NCBI RefSeq assembly: GCF_000209165.1
Contig: NC_009042.1
Coordinates: 2,480,001 to 2,544,000 of the forward strand
DNA from: Scheffersomyces stipitis CBS 6054
Taxonomy: Eukaryota; Ascomycota; Pichiomycetes; Serinales; Debaryomycetaceae
DNA: 64,000 nucleotides
Reading direction: 5' to 3'
Positions 53,413 to 63,369 of this stretch are shown here, piece by piece. The position numbers and the translations under genes are program-made. How positions within the stretch are numbered: the first letter of the stretch is position 1; each line of letters starts with the position of its first letter. Under the pieces are notes generated by a model. It was given only the letters and a program-made list of their open reading frames with translations. It did no database searches and had not been told where the DNA came from.

Positions 53413-54147
53413 ATGGCTGCTGGTGATTCCAAGTCTGTGATTCCTCTCGAATCCAACCCCGCAATTTTCAGCGAATTAGCATTCAAACTTGGCCTTTCTC
53501 CAGTTGTAGACTTTCACGATGTCTATTCTCTCACAGACACTGAGTTGTTAGCGTTCTTGCCCAATCCCGTCTATGCCGTTATATTGCTCTTTCCCTTGAC
53601 CGAGTCATACGAAAACTACAGGAAGACCGAGGATCTGAACATTCCACAAGCTTATCATAATCAACATATTGAAACCATCAAGTGGTTTAAACAGACCATT
53701 GGAAATGGCTGCGGCTTATACGCACTTTTACATGCTTTGGGAAATTTGCCCAATGATCTCATAATATCTAACCTGGTCTTGTCCAGCTTGTTGGCGAAGT
53801 TGGACCAACGTGTTTCTGTTGAAGAAGTTTCAAAAATCGTAGAAGATCTAGAAGCATCAATCAAACTTGATCAGAATTACGGTGAAAAGGGCCAGACTTC
53901 TGTTCCCGCTGCAGACGAAGAAATTTACTTCCATTTCATCACTTTTGTCAAAGGAAAGGACAATCATTTGTATGAACTCGATGGAAGGAGAAACGGGCCA
54001 ATTGATCTTGGTCCTACTGACGAACACAATACCAGCATTATCTCAGTTCCACAATTGACCGAGAAAATACAGTTTTACATCAATAATGCGGATGAGGCAA
54101 ACAAGCACAACTTTGCCATGATGGCCATTGGCCCATCGTTGGATTAA
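53413..54147 (+). CDS. YUH1: YUH1, ubiquitin/Rub1 C-terminal hydrolase (UCH family)
   Basis: A 244-residue UCH-family cysteine protease that trims C-terminal adducts from ubiquitin and matures Rub1/Nedd8. All catalytic parts are in place: Gln94 (oxyanion) and Cys100 in FKQTIGNGCGLYALLH, His174 in YFHFITFV, and Asp190 in LYELDGRRNGP. The start MAAGDSKSVIPLESNP, followed by FSELAFKLGLS and FHDVYSL, is the usual UCH N-terminus. Length matches the family (236 in S. cerevisiae). It converges with the THP3-like gene, 91 bp apart. Confidence 0.93.
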   Translation: MAAGDSKSVIPLESNPAIFSELAFKLGLSPVVDFHDVYSLTDTELLAFLPNPVYAVILLFPLTESYENYRKTEDLNIPQAYHNQHIETIKWFKQTIGNGCGLYALLHALGNLPNDLIISNLVLSSLLAKLDQRVSVEEVSKIVEDLEASIKLDQNYGEKGQTSVPAADEEIYFHFITFVKGKDNHLYELDGRRNGPIDLGPTDEHNTSIISVPQLTEKIQFYINNADEANKHNFAMMAIGPSLD

Positions 54148-54238
54148 GATAGATAGTAATATATACTAATCGTCTATACTAGTAAACAACGTTTATACTA
54201 GCAGATAACGCCTATAAAATAGAACTACCACATCTCCA

Positions 54239-55861
54239 TCACAATTGTCCCTTGATATCAACCTTACTGAAGTTGGGCTGATTTACTATTTGCACCAACA
54301 TGGGCTTAGCTACGACACAATTGACTTCTTGAGCAGTGCCGGATACAATGCTCGTCAACTTGTTTCTTTGCAAAAATGTAATCAAAGCATCCACGTCGTC
54401 GAAACAGAGCTCATCTTTAACAAAAGAAGTATTGAGCTTCTTGTAACTGCTTGTCATGAGATACAAGCTTCGAAGTCTATTCTTCTCAAATAAATATGTT
54501 CTGATCGTCGCCAATGCCAAAGACAACTTGGCTGACAGCTTCAAATTCTTGATCAGAAAGAAAAAATCGTGGAAATCCTCGGTTATAATGTCCTGATGTA
54601 ATCTAAATAGTAGTTCAATAAAGTCAAATAAGTCTTCTTCTTCTGCTGTCCGGGTGAACTGCGAGAAGTTGTTGATCAAGGTTAATTTTAACTTGAACAC
54701 TTCACTATGGTTGTTAGTAATCATCATGTAAAGAATACGATATGCCAAAAATTCTACTTCCAGGGCAAAAAACCTGTTGGTCAGCCCAGTGCTACTTTTT
54801 CTCATCATATAATACAAGTAGTTGAGCTGTGACTGGCATTGGTTGAATTCACCCAAGTCCCTGTTCTGCAAGGATATTCTTGCATTCGTCTCGTAAACAT
54901 AAATCGTAAAATCGTTCTTGATATGCTGCACTGTAAGGTCCTGCCGTATAGACTTGAACTGGTTAATAATGTATGAATATATCTTGTTTGCCTCGTATAC
55001 AGCCAACACATAGTCCATACTACGTTCCAACACATCTTGAGGTCTCACCATTTCAGGTTTTGGCTCAGAAGTGAGACGAAGGTAGTTTTTCTCTAGGGCC
55101 TGGCTGATTCCTACAAACACTGGAGACGACAGCGTTGAAACTTTCACAGGTCTGGGACTCAGCGAAACCGTCTGGAATCTCTCAGATCTCTGTTTCTTTC
55201 TCTCTTTCGATTCATAGTCAGCAGAACGTTTGGTATTGAGAGCCTGGTAATCGTGGATTGCAGGGCTGTTCAGTCTGGAAGGTGCGAAACCATTTCCTGT
55301 TTCTGGCTCTGATTCTTGTGATACTAGAGAGAGGTCTACACCTCCATCCAAGATGGGGATCTTCTGAATCATCCAGTCGTTGCTCCATAACATGTTTTTG
55401 GCTATAGCCATTTCTATAAGCTGTTGCATCTGTTTGTTGAACTGCGTCTTTGTTACTTCATCTAAATGGCTGGCTCTGAGAAAACTGGTAGAGACAAAAT
55501 GCAGAAGTGACTCTGGCCAGGCATTGGACACCAAGGAATTATCAGACTGTTCTGATTTGGAACTTGACGAAGAATGTGATGATGTTGGAACTGTATTACC
55601 GATCAGTGGTAGCTTGGGTATTCTGTACTTTTTGTCTATGTTAGTCTTGGAAGTATCTATTACAACATCATATTCTCCTTTAACATGCTTCACTGGAGAC
55701 GACGAGCCAGATCCTGTCAATTGCTGTACGTGTCTGCTTTTTTTTGCTTTGGAAGCTGATTTCTTGACTACTGAGCCATTTGAAGAAGACGTGGCATCAA
55801 TATTGGGGATTAAATGTGAAAGTTTCTTGGAAGCTGACCGTCTGGATTTGTTTCCCGTCAT
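54239..55861 (-). CDS. THP3: THP3-like SAC3/GANP/LENG8-domain protein
   Basis: 540 residues. The N-terminal half is basic and Ser-rich with a bipartite-like nuclear signal (KSASKAKKSRH). The SAC3/GANP domain starts about 290 with RPQDVLERSMDYVLAVYEAN and the conserved SIRQDLTVQHIKNDFTIYVYE. Next comes the helix ending ARISLQNRDLGEFNQCQSQL, then winged-helix-like C-terminal helices. EFNQCQSQLN is the signature of the Thp3/LENG8 branch, which works with Csn12 in transcription elongation and mRNA metabolism, not the Sac3 mRNA export branch. The C-terminus shows INQPNFSKVDIKGQL. It is divergent from the 56.5 kb gene. Confidence 0.82.
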   Translation of the reverse strand: MTGNKSRRSASKKLSHLIPNIDATSSSNGSVVKKSASKAKKSRHVQQLTGSGSSSPVKHVKGEYDVVIDTSKTNIDKKYRIPKLPLIGNTVPTSSHSSSSSKSEQSDNSLVSNAWPESLLHFVSTSFLRASHLDEVTKTQFNKQMQQLIEMAIAKNMLWSNDWMIQKIPILDGGVDLSLVSQESEPETGNGFAPSRLNSPAIHDYQALNTKRSADYESKERKKQRSERFQTVSLSPRPVKVSTLSSPVFVGISQALEKNYLRLTSEPKPEMVRPQDVLERSMDYVLAVYEANKIYSYIINQFKSIRQDLTVQHIKNDFTIYVYETNARISLQNRDLGEFNQCQSQLNYLYYMMRKSSTGLTNRFFALEVEFLAYRILYMMITNNHSEVFKLKLTLINNFSQFTRTAEEEDLFDFIELLFRLHQDIITEDFHDFFFLIKNLKLSAKLSLALATIRTYLFEKNRLRSLYLMTSSYKKLNTSFVKDELCFDDVDALITFLQRNKLTSIVSGTAQEVNCVVAKPMLVQIVNQPNFSKVDIKGQL

Positions 55862-56536
55862 GTTATGCTAGTGGTGAGTGAAATATAAAGAGAAACGAGT
55901 AGTTAAATTGTGAATGCTAAGACAGAAAGGTTATGTGACAGATAATTAGATTCGAAACATATAATATATACTGATATGAATACCAAGTATTCTATACTAA
56001 GAATAGGTGCTATGAAAGTCTACGTGCTAAGAGACATTTCTCTCTATACTGTATCCCAGAAGAGCTGAGCCTAAAAACTTACACTAATAAATCCTTGCCT
56101 GGGTCACATGACAGTCGCACTAAAAAACCACAAACGGTTAGGCGTACCGTTTATTGTTTGGGTAGATTAGTGCAATTAAGATAAATAGAAGTTGAACTTT
56201 TCAGCTGACCCCACAGCCAATTTAAAAAACCCTCCTCTGGCGCTACACTCATTAACTCACTACGACTGGGTTCAGTCTGCTTCTACAAACACTGTCAACC
56301 TTGCACGTCACCGGACTGCTACATTATTGTGTCTATTCACCAAACTACTGTGGTCTAGTCTCGCACTTCATACCGAGCATTGTAGACCGTGACATCAAGT
56401 CGGAACTACCTTAAATTTCAACATTGCACTATCCATTCCACACCGATATTCTCAAAACAATATATACTAAAGCTGTTTACAAATAGCTGCACGTAGATTG
56501 CTATAGAGATTTAGCTATATACCACAGCTCTGGACC
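55862..56536. other. Divergent promoter region THP3-like / 56.5 kb gene
   Basis: 675 bases. GTCACATGAC near 56103 directly precedes TCGCAC (56115-56120). TA-rich runs near 55960. No gene is seen. Confidence 0.4.
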
Positions 56537-58882
56537 ATGAGATCGTCCATCTTCAATACAGACCCACCCATACGAGCGGTGTCGTCTAGTCGAAGCAAGC
56601 TGTCTATCAAACGTGCCAAATCCTCAAGTCCCTATGTCAATCCCTCCAACACTCCTGTATTTGCATCTCGAGGTGTCTCGAGCACTGCCAATACTCCTAA
56701 TTTACAGACTGTAGCTTCCAATCCAACGGCTCCAAATCCCGCTCCAGTATCTAATGGCTTTAAGCTGAAGAAATTATCGTGGAATTTGGACGATTTGATC
56801 ACTTCATATCTGGATAGCGGCGATCTTCCACCCATTCTTTCACCCACACTTCCTGAAAGCGACTCCTTGGATATCGTACCGCTTGCTGGCAACAGCCAGA
56901 ATGGCACTGCCAGCTTGAAGTCTCCCAAACCAAAATACCCTTCAAAGAAGAAGATAATGGTAGATGACGAAGACGAAGATGACGACGAAGACGACGATGC
57001 AGATATGATATCTCACAACTACAATTCCAAGATACATCGAATAGATGATGCCAACTCTGAAGATGACGAAATACCGTTGTCGATGCTTTCACCAACGCTA
57101 CCATCTATATTTGATAGTAATAGTACAATGAACAGCAACAACAATAGCCATGGAAACACACCAGACACAACAGTATCCTTGCATAATATAACTAACAACA
57201 ATAACACTTACAATAATAACAGCAGTAATGGCAGTAAACCACTAGCAAGACTCAATCCGGATGTGAGTATTAAGTGGATCAACAGAGCAGAAAAGGAGAG
57301 ATTTTTATTGCGTATCACTTTCAAAGACAAAGCAAGGTACAAATCCAAGATGGCCAGAAAGACCAGTCCTCTCAAATTGGCCGGATTAGGCATATCAACA
57401 TCTGATGGAAGCAAGCCCAAGTTCGCCAAAGAACGAGAAACGCCCAAGAAAGAGAGCTCAATAAAGAAAGAAGATGCATTGAAGTTGCTGCAGCTGAAGA
57501 AAACTTCTGTCACGGACGATGAAGTTAAGAGTAAGAGCGAAACATACTCCATTCAATTTAAGCGAGATCTAGAAGAGAAACTGAAAAGAAATAATGAAGA
57601 AAGGAGGAGAATCGCAGAAGAAGAAGAAGAGAGAAAGGCAAGAAACAAGAAGGAAGATGAAGAAAGACAAATTAGAGCAAAGAAGGATTCCGAAAAGGAG
57701 GAAGAATTGCGAAACAGAGAACGGTCTTTGAAAGAACGAGAAAACAGAGACCACGAGAAATGGGAGAAGAGAAGAAAAGAAATCGATACTAAAGAAAAGG
57801 AATTGAGAGACAAGTTGTCTAAAGAAAGAGATTTGCGGGAAGACTTGAAACAGAGAGAACATCAAATTAAGGAAAGAGAAAAGAATTTGCAAAGTAAGGA
57901 AAAGGAATTGTCGGACAAAGAACATAAACTTGCTCTGGCTCCTCCTCCTACCAGCAATGACTTGAGCTACGAACAACAGAAGAAACGAGAGCAATTGAAA
58001 CAATTGAACCAGGATGTGATTATGAAAGAACTGTCACAACCTCTAGAAGAAATCCGACTTCCAGGACCGAACGATAGAAAGCACTCGAACCAGTTCAGCC
58101 GTTCACAGAAAGAAGAAATCCGCGATTCTCTCCAACATAAGAAAACTCAATGGTTACAAATCTCAAAGGGGGCGAAAGCAAGAGCCGATGGCTATGCTAA
58201 TAAGGATAAGTTATCCTCGGTAATAATACAAATAGACTCGATATTAGCCAGAATGGTTTCTTACGACTATGACGAAAGGTCTAAACTAGTAACCGATATC
58301 CTTCCAAGTGAACGCTCTTGGAAGCTTTTGGATCAGGATATTGCTTCTATGATAAAGGATATCAGATTGTGGTCTTCTGGGATGAAGGAGAAGAATCTTC
58401 TTGAATTCTTGAAGATTCTAACATGCATTTTATATCAAACAAGAGCGATAATCCTTAAAAGAATCAACTCCATCTTGATGAAAGTAATTGAGCTGTACAC
58501 CAGCAAGAACTCTCCGGAATTGAATTCCAAGATCATTGAATTGCAACAACTTACCATCAACAATCACCATTTGATGGTGCAGTACTTCACGAACTCCAGA
58601 CCTAATTATCTTGATGCAATTGTCCCTGTTAGATTCCCCACAACATGGTTCAAAAAATCATTGAGTATGGAACAAACCCAGAGAGATTATGATATCTCTA
58701 ATCACCACAAGAACTTGATCCCTGAACAGCAAACCTTTTATTTGCCCATAGGTATCCACTCCAACTTGGGAGAAGTTAGTGGTTTCTTGTATAATATCAT
58801 CAAGGAATTTATTGATATCTTCAACAAGTACAATGCCAACAAGCCCATTATCTATACTTTGCAATCAGGACAAAACATCTAA
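56537..58882 (+). CDS. Unrecognised coiled-coil nuclear-type protein with two LSPTLP motifs
   Basis: 781 residues. Region 1-240 is disordered, with acidic tracts. The motif LSPTLP occurs twice (101-106 in DLPPILSPTLPESD and 184-189 in PLSMLSPTLPSIFD), each between acidic residues. A short folded block (about 245-275, VSIKWINRAEKERFLLRITFKD) follows. A strongly charged Glu/Lys/Arg coiled coil spans about 335-480. A helical C-terminal domain (about 535-781) begins AKARADGYANKDKLSSVIIQI. This layout (repeated short proline motifs, charged coil, C-terminal helical bundle) suggests a chromatin or transcription-elongation factor. I considered a distant AF4/FMR2-type C-terminal domain but cannot confirm it. 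The gene itself is secure by length and codon use. Confidence 0.72.
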   Translation: MRSSIFNTDPPIRAVSSSRSKLSIKRAKSSSPYVNPSNTPVFASRGVSSTANTPNLQTVASNPTAPNPAPVSNGFKLKKLSWNLDDLITSYLDSGDLPPILSPTLPESDSLDIVPLAGNSQNGTASLKSPKPKYPSKKKIMVDDEDEDDDEDDDADMISHNYNSKIHRIDDANSEDDEIPLSMLSPTLPSIFDSNSTMNSNNNSHGNTPDTTVSLHNITNNNNTYNNNSSNGSKPLARLNPDVSIKWINRAEKERFLLRITFKDKARYKSKMARKTSPLKLAGLGISTSDGSKPKFAKERETPKKESSIKKEDALKLLQLKKTSVTDDEVKSKSETYSIQFKRDLEEKLKRNNEERRRIAEEEEERKARNKKEDEERQIRAKKDSEKEEELRNRERSLKERENRDHEKWEKRRKEIDTKEKELRDKLSKERDLREDLKQREHQIKEREKNLQSKEKELSDKEHKLALAPPPTSNDLSYEQQKKREQLKQLNQDVIMKELSQPLEEIRLPGPNDRKHSNQFSRSQKEEIRDSLQHKKTQWLQISKGAKARADGYANKDKLSSVIIQIDSILARMVSYDYDERSKLVTDILPSERSWKLLDQDIASMIKDIRLWSSGMKEKNLLEFLKILTCILYQTRAIILKRINSILMKVIELYTSKNSPELNSKIIELQQLTINNHHLMVQYFTNSRPNYLDAIVPVRFPTTWFKKSLSMEQTQRDYDISNHHKNLIPEQQTFYLPIGIHSNLGEVSGFLYNIIKEFIDIFNKYNANKPIIYTLQSGQNI

Positions 58883-58963
58883 TTCAGCACTACATAGACT
58901 ACGAATACCCTTAATGTAATATCTTTATATTCCTCTTAATTGTACAATATTTATACCCTGTGT

Positions 58964-60886
58964 CTATGATTTGGTAATCATATACTTGTCCTTGTAAATC
59001 CAACTGTTACCCATTGATTTGACACCGAAGATTTCACCCAAACGAAGCCATGCTGCTGCCTTGTGTGGGTCTTTTTTGTGGTATTTCGACTTAGAACACC
59101 ATATTTCCCCTAGTTCTACCATGGAATTTACATAGCCCAAAGAGCCGGCTTTAGATATACATTTGATCCCATTGATTTCATCGCGATTTTCCAATCCCCA
59201 GCCATGGTACAATGTCTTTCCTAACTCATGGTAGCTTACAGCTACGACGTCAGCCTGGCTTTTGGAGATGGAGGCAATCCGGGAAATCTGGGCTTTTGAA
59301 AAAGTCGAGAAGATGTTGAACAACTTAATGGCATCAGTTCCGTTCATCTGCGGATCCTTGTCATTTGTGTTGTCAAGATTTCGTATGATTAGTTTTACCA
59401 AATCTTCTGGTTGCAATAAGTTGAGTTTTTCCATAACCTGGGAGACATTTACCAAGTTAGAATGCGTGCTGTGCACGAGAATACACCTACAGAGCCACTT
59501 GATTGACTGTTTATCGTTCTGCTTAACTCCATGGCCAAATCTCAATGCCATGGCATAGAGCAACATTGCCGGAGGGTAGTTGAATGGAGCGTTCGCAGCA
59601 ATCTGTAATTGATACGATGCTTCTCGGTGTTTTCCCATTGCTCTAAATTGTTGAGCCAACCTGGTTCTAGATTCGGGTGAAAGGTCACTATTTTGTGACG
59701 ACTCAGAATGTTGTGTAGAAGAAGTAGCTGAAGGCGTACGAGAAATGCCATTGACACTGGTGATACTGATACTACTTCCTTCAGATATGGCTCTCCTTCC
59801 TTCAATGAACTCGTTATTTCCTCTAATAATAGGAGCCGAAGGTGTACGCATTACTCCTCTCATTGGAAGCTGTGACTGCGTAATCTGTGTATCGATTGGC
59901 GAATCAGACGTTCTGTCAAGTGAATCTTTGAATTCTACATCGAATTGGTTAAGAGTATCAGGACTGTCAGGCATTGGACCGGATGCTTGCAAAGTATCTG
60001 AGCTTCGTCTTTGAATGGTCAAATGTGTCAATGAAGGTGAAGATGAGTTTGAAGAAGATGAAGATGACGTATGTTGAAGGGGACGAGTTAAGGTTGATAA
60101 CGAAGCCGAGGAGCCTGTTCTGATTTTATTGATTGAAGCCATATCCGATTTGAACGAATCTACAGAGTTGTTAGTCGTTTGAAACACGACTTTCATAGGT
60201 ACATGTTTGAGACTGACGTGAGTTTCTCGCGGAGAGTTAGAGGAAACGCTGCTGTGACTGCCATTTTTGGAAAGACCTCTGATGGCAGCGAGATTATTGT
60301 GCAATGTTCCTGGAGAAGAAACAGGAGGAAGCCTGTCTTTGCTGATGGAGTTGGAGACTGATATAGGTTTAAATTTCTGAGGAAATTGTCTATTGCCAGG
60401 TCTGTCTTCCAAATCTAGACGATCAAGAAGACGTCCTGTTGACTGCACGGATATCAAGCTTTCTCTCTTTGCAAGTTCGTATTCTTCGTCATACGTTTCG
60501 TCGTTGTCAAAACCAAGACGATCAAGTAATCGACCATTGGTGCTTACGGAGTCAAATGAATAGATACTTTCTCGATCCAAGTTATAGGAAGAATTCACGG
60601 GTTCTGATGTGAGTTGACTTGTGTGTGGTGCTAATGGCGAATCTGGCGATGTAGGCGAAACAGGTGACAATGGGGAGGCTGAAGATTCTTCTGAGATTCC
60701 TTCCGCTACAGAGGGCTTGAGCGCTCGTACATTGGCCATCAGGATCTCCAACTGGTAGAGAGGCGAAGAGACAAGGACATCTTTGCTGGTGTAGTTCTTC
60801 GCAGGGACTTTCGTATTTGTTGTGGTTGTATTGGTGTTGGTAGACGAAATGTTGCTGGTGGCAGTTGTCTGTTGAGTCTGATTCAT
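58964..60886 (-). CDS. DSF2: DSF2-like Sel1-repeat protein
   Basis: 640 residues. The first 410 are Ser/Thr/Pro/Asn-rich with a duplicated motif GRLLDRL (118-124 and 151-157), each following an RES(I/L)-Ser segment. The C-terminal 230 residues contain Sel1-like repeats: TRLAQQFRAMGKHREASYQLQIAA, APFNYPPAMLLYAMALRFGHG and AVSYHELGKTLYHGWG. The end block with GIKCISKAGSLGYVNSMVELG and AAAWLRLGEIFGVKSMGN is very well preserved. This end block is characteristic of S. cerevisiae Dsf2 and its relatives. Dsf2 localises to the bud and was found as a suppressor of mpt5; its biochemical role is unclear. It converges with the previous gene, 81 bp apart. Confidence 0.75.
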   Translation of the reverse strand: MNQTQQTTATSNISSTNTNTTTTNTKVPAKNYTSKDVLVSSPLYQLEILMANVRALKPSVAEGISEESSASPLSPVSPTSPDSPLAPHTSQLTSEPVNSSYNLDRESIYSFDSVSTNGRLLDRLGFDNDETYDEEYELAKRESLISVQSTGRLLDRLDLEDRPGNRQFPQKFKPISVSNSISKDRLPPVSSPGTLHNNLAAIRGLSKNGSHSSVSSNSPRETHVSLKHVPMKVVFQTTNNSVDSFKSDMASINKIRTGSSASLSTLTRPLQHTSSSSSSNSSSPSLTHLTIQRRSSDTLQASGPMPDSPDTLNQFDVEFKDSLDRTSDSPIDTQITQSQLPMRGVMRTPSAPIIRGNNEFIEGRRAISEGSSISITSVNGISRTPSATSSTQHSESSQNSDLSPESRTRLAQQFRAMGKHREASYQLQIAANAPFNYPPAMLLYAMALRFGHGVKQNDKQSIKWLCRCILVHSTHSNLVNVSQVMEKLNLLQPEDLVKLIIRNLDNTNDKDPQMNGTDAIKLFNIFSTFSKAQISRIASISKSQADVVAVSYHELGKTLYHGWGLENRDEINGIKCISKAGSLGYVNSMVELGEIWCSKSKYHKKDPHKAAAWLRLGEIFGVKSMGNSWIYKDKYMITKS

Positions 60887-63369
60887 TTTGAAATTTTGTA
60901 ATACAGTTAAATGACGACTTCGACGAGAACAACAATGTGATCAAGAAGACAGAATGATGTGGTAATGAAAAGATGACGGAAATGTCAGGGGAAAACGGCG
61001 AGATGAAATAGATTTAATTGCTTGCTGATTGTCAGTTGTCAGTGATTGTTTAATTATAGAACTATGGTAACAGTTTGATTATAAATGTCAGATGTAAGTA
61101 GATTTTCATTCAATATAGCTACGGTAATGATGACAGAAGAGCCGGATCGAGATAAGCCCTGGTTGGCCACAGCCCAAGAATACGGTTGTAATGAAGAAAA
61201 ACACTTTGCAATTCTAAGAATGGAGAAGCGAAAAAATTAAGGACTGAGAAAATGTATGAAGGCCAGAAATTATACACGAAATGAGACTAGATAAGAAAAA
61301 AGAATAGGAGACAGACAGAGTACACCATAAAAAGGAGAAAGCGCAGCAGGGACGAACAGCCGAAGAGACATCTGTGTTGAGTGTATAGGCTTCTTGTAGA
61401 GTTTGTAAAGTCTAGTGCTATAACACTGTATCCATATCTAGGATTTGGAGTCTAACTATGCTACTAAACTAGTGGTTGCACCCATGCACACTACCGTATC
61501 TCTATAATTAGGAACTAGAGTACAAATGGCTAGAAACCGAGATCCATGACGTTACCTAATTTAGAATAAGGGGCGGTCGTCGGCTTCGGTAGTGTGTCAT
61601 AGAGAAGGCAGGTGTGGTATGTTGCCAGTTTGGCAACGAGGGTTGAGTGTTCGAGAACTTTGCGGCAGGTCTGAACAATGGTGGTGCTGGGTTTAACTGG
61701 GAGACCCCAAAGGGGTTCCAAATGTTCCCAATAGGTACATTCCAGTTGTGCGAAAATCAGAGACTAATAGAGCCAATAGCTGATGGCTAATGAATGCGAG
61801 TCTGTATAACACTGTGGAAGCAGCGAGTCTCACTATGTTAGCGAAGCGAGTGTAGCGAGGTCTTATTACTGTAACGGGTATAGTAATTGCTGGTGGGGCC
61901 GCTGATTTTGCTTATAGAGTACAGTAGAAATACGAACTTAGTCTCTGGTAGATTCTCTAGTGAGATACCGCGAGAGACTGCGCGATCAATTTAGCGGGAC
62001 AACAGTGACATATCTATTAATAACAGTACAGCTCAGGGAGAAAATACCAATATGCTATTATTAGCATTCTGCTACATGGCCGTGTCTGATACCTTGAACT
62101 GTCTGGATTGCCCAAGACGACAAGGCTTGTCTCTTGAGCACTTCTGGAGTCAAGACTGGAAGCATATGCCACTGTCAGATGCCCAGCCATAACCCCAGTT
62201 TAGATTTCGGGGAGTTCAGCCAGAAACCTAATTTTAACTAGGGCCGAACGATAAAATCACGTGCCAGCATCAAGTACTTCCATATTCTTAGACTACTGCC
62301 GTATGCCGCTACCACCATTATCAGCATCTACAACTATTGTCCAGGTCTATGGTAGCGCCTGAGGTGTTCCCCCGGCCAAAAGAGAACGGAATCGGTCTGT
62401 TCGGCATTCGACGGCTTGCTTTCATTAAGCCACTACGCTCTTCCGAGAACACAATATACCTAACGACAGCTGGATTTAAGTCTCGGTATCCAGAGTCGGC
62501 TAAGATGAAATGAAATCTGAGAAGTTGCAGCGGATCCGACGCTGCACCTGCCATTAGTAAGCTTATACCTTATTTAACGAGCATGTAACCCCTATTGGTG
62601 GAAATAGTACTGCCAGAGATGATTGCGAAAACCCTTCACAATATTTTTCAGCACTTCTGGCAAGGCTCTCGCCAATGCCTTATCCAAATGCCAAACTAGA
62701 GCCAGATCTAACTACAGATCGAAACCAGGTCCGAAGCACAACCGGCATGTTACAACGAAGCCACAAATTCAAACAGACCCTCATAATAAGCCAAAACGAA
62801 TGTCAATAGCCATAGCACATTTGCCCAAACCAAGAGATGGCCCTGTGTGTAGCAACAGACCAGGAACGGCATTTTTGACATGGATCTCTCCGACGATGAA
62901 CGAACAAATCAATGCCCTACACAAAGTAATCTTCGACATGGCATATCTTCTCTATGCAGTTAAACGGCTCCATTCTGTGTCGGTTGGTGTGGATTCCTCC
63001 AGATTTGGCTGGCGTGAAGAGCACAGCTACTGACGCGGCTCCAAACTCCCATAGTTAAGCTGCCTCAACTGGTCCCAACGCATACAATCGTCGCAGCTCA
63101 TCTGCACCTGCACTCGGCAGCTCACATATTCAGATTATCATTTGAATTACTTGGTCCTTTTGGTGGTGTTAGAATTCCATAAATCTACGGGGTCAATACT
63201 GACACGTTACACAAGCCTGGTCCCTGGGTCTGCTCTGTCTCGGTGTCTGTTTCTGGGTTTGAGCTTTGTTTCTAAATCTGAAATTGTTTAAATATTAATC
63301 ATTCCATCTTATCATCTTTATAGCTACGTTTCTCCAACTACTTCTTTTATATTCACATCGTCTTCAATT
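60887..63369. other. 2.5 kb gene-free divergent region DSF2-like / aminopeptidase
   Basis: No gene is called. Notable content: four AGCGA units at 61822-61859, CACGTG at 62258-62263 and a GC-richer segment around 62320-62700. A 77-codon minus frame (62321-62554) and an ATG-less 136-codon plus frame (62623-63033) lie there. Neither shows family features. I checked for tRNA and LTR hallmarks and saw none. Possibly a long promoter or gene relic. Confidence 0.45.
61822..61859 (+). repeat. Cluster of AGCGA(G/A) units
   Basis: AGCGAG at 61822-61827, 61845-61850 and 61854-61859 and AGCGAA at 61840-61845, four copies in 38 bp. Irregular spacing. Could be a factor-binding cluster or a degenerate minisatellite. 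Confidence 0.5.

Noticed and set aside
62623..63033. 136-codon open frame upstream of the aminopeptidase gene
   Set aside because: TTG at the start, first ATG only at mid-frame, no recognisable features; probably chance in GC-richer DNA.
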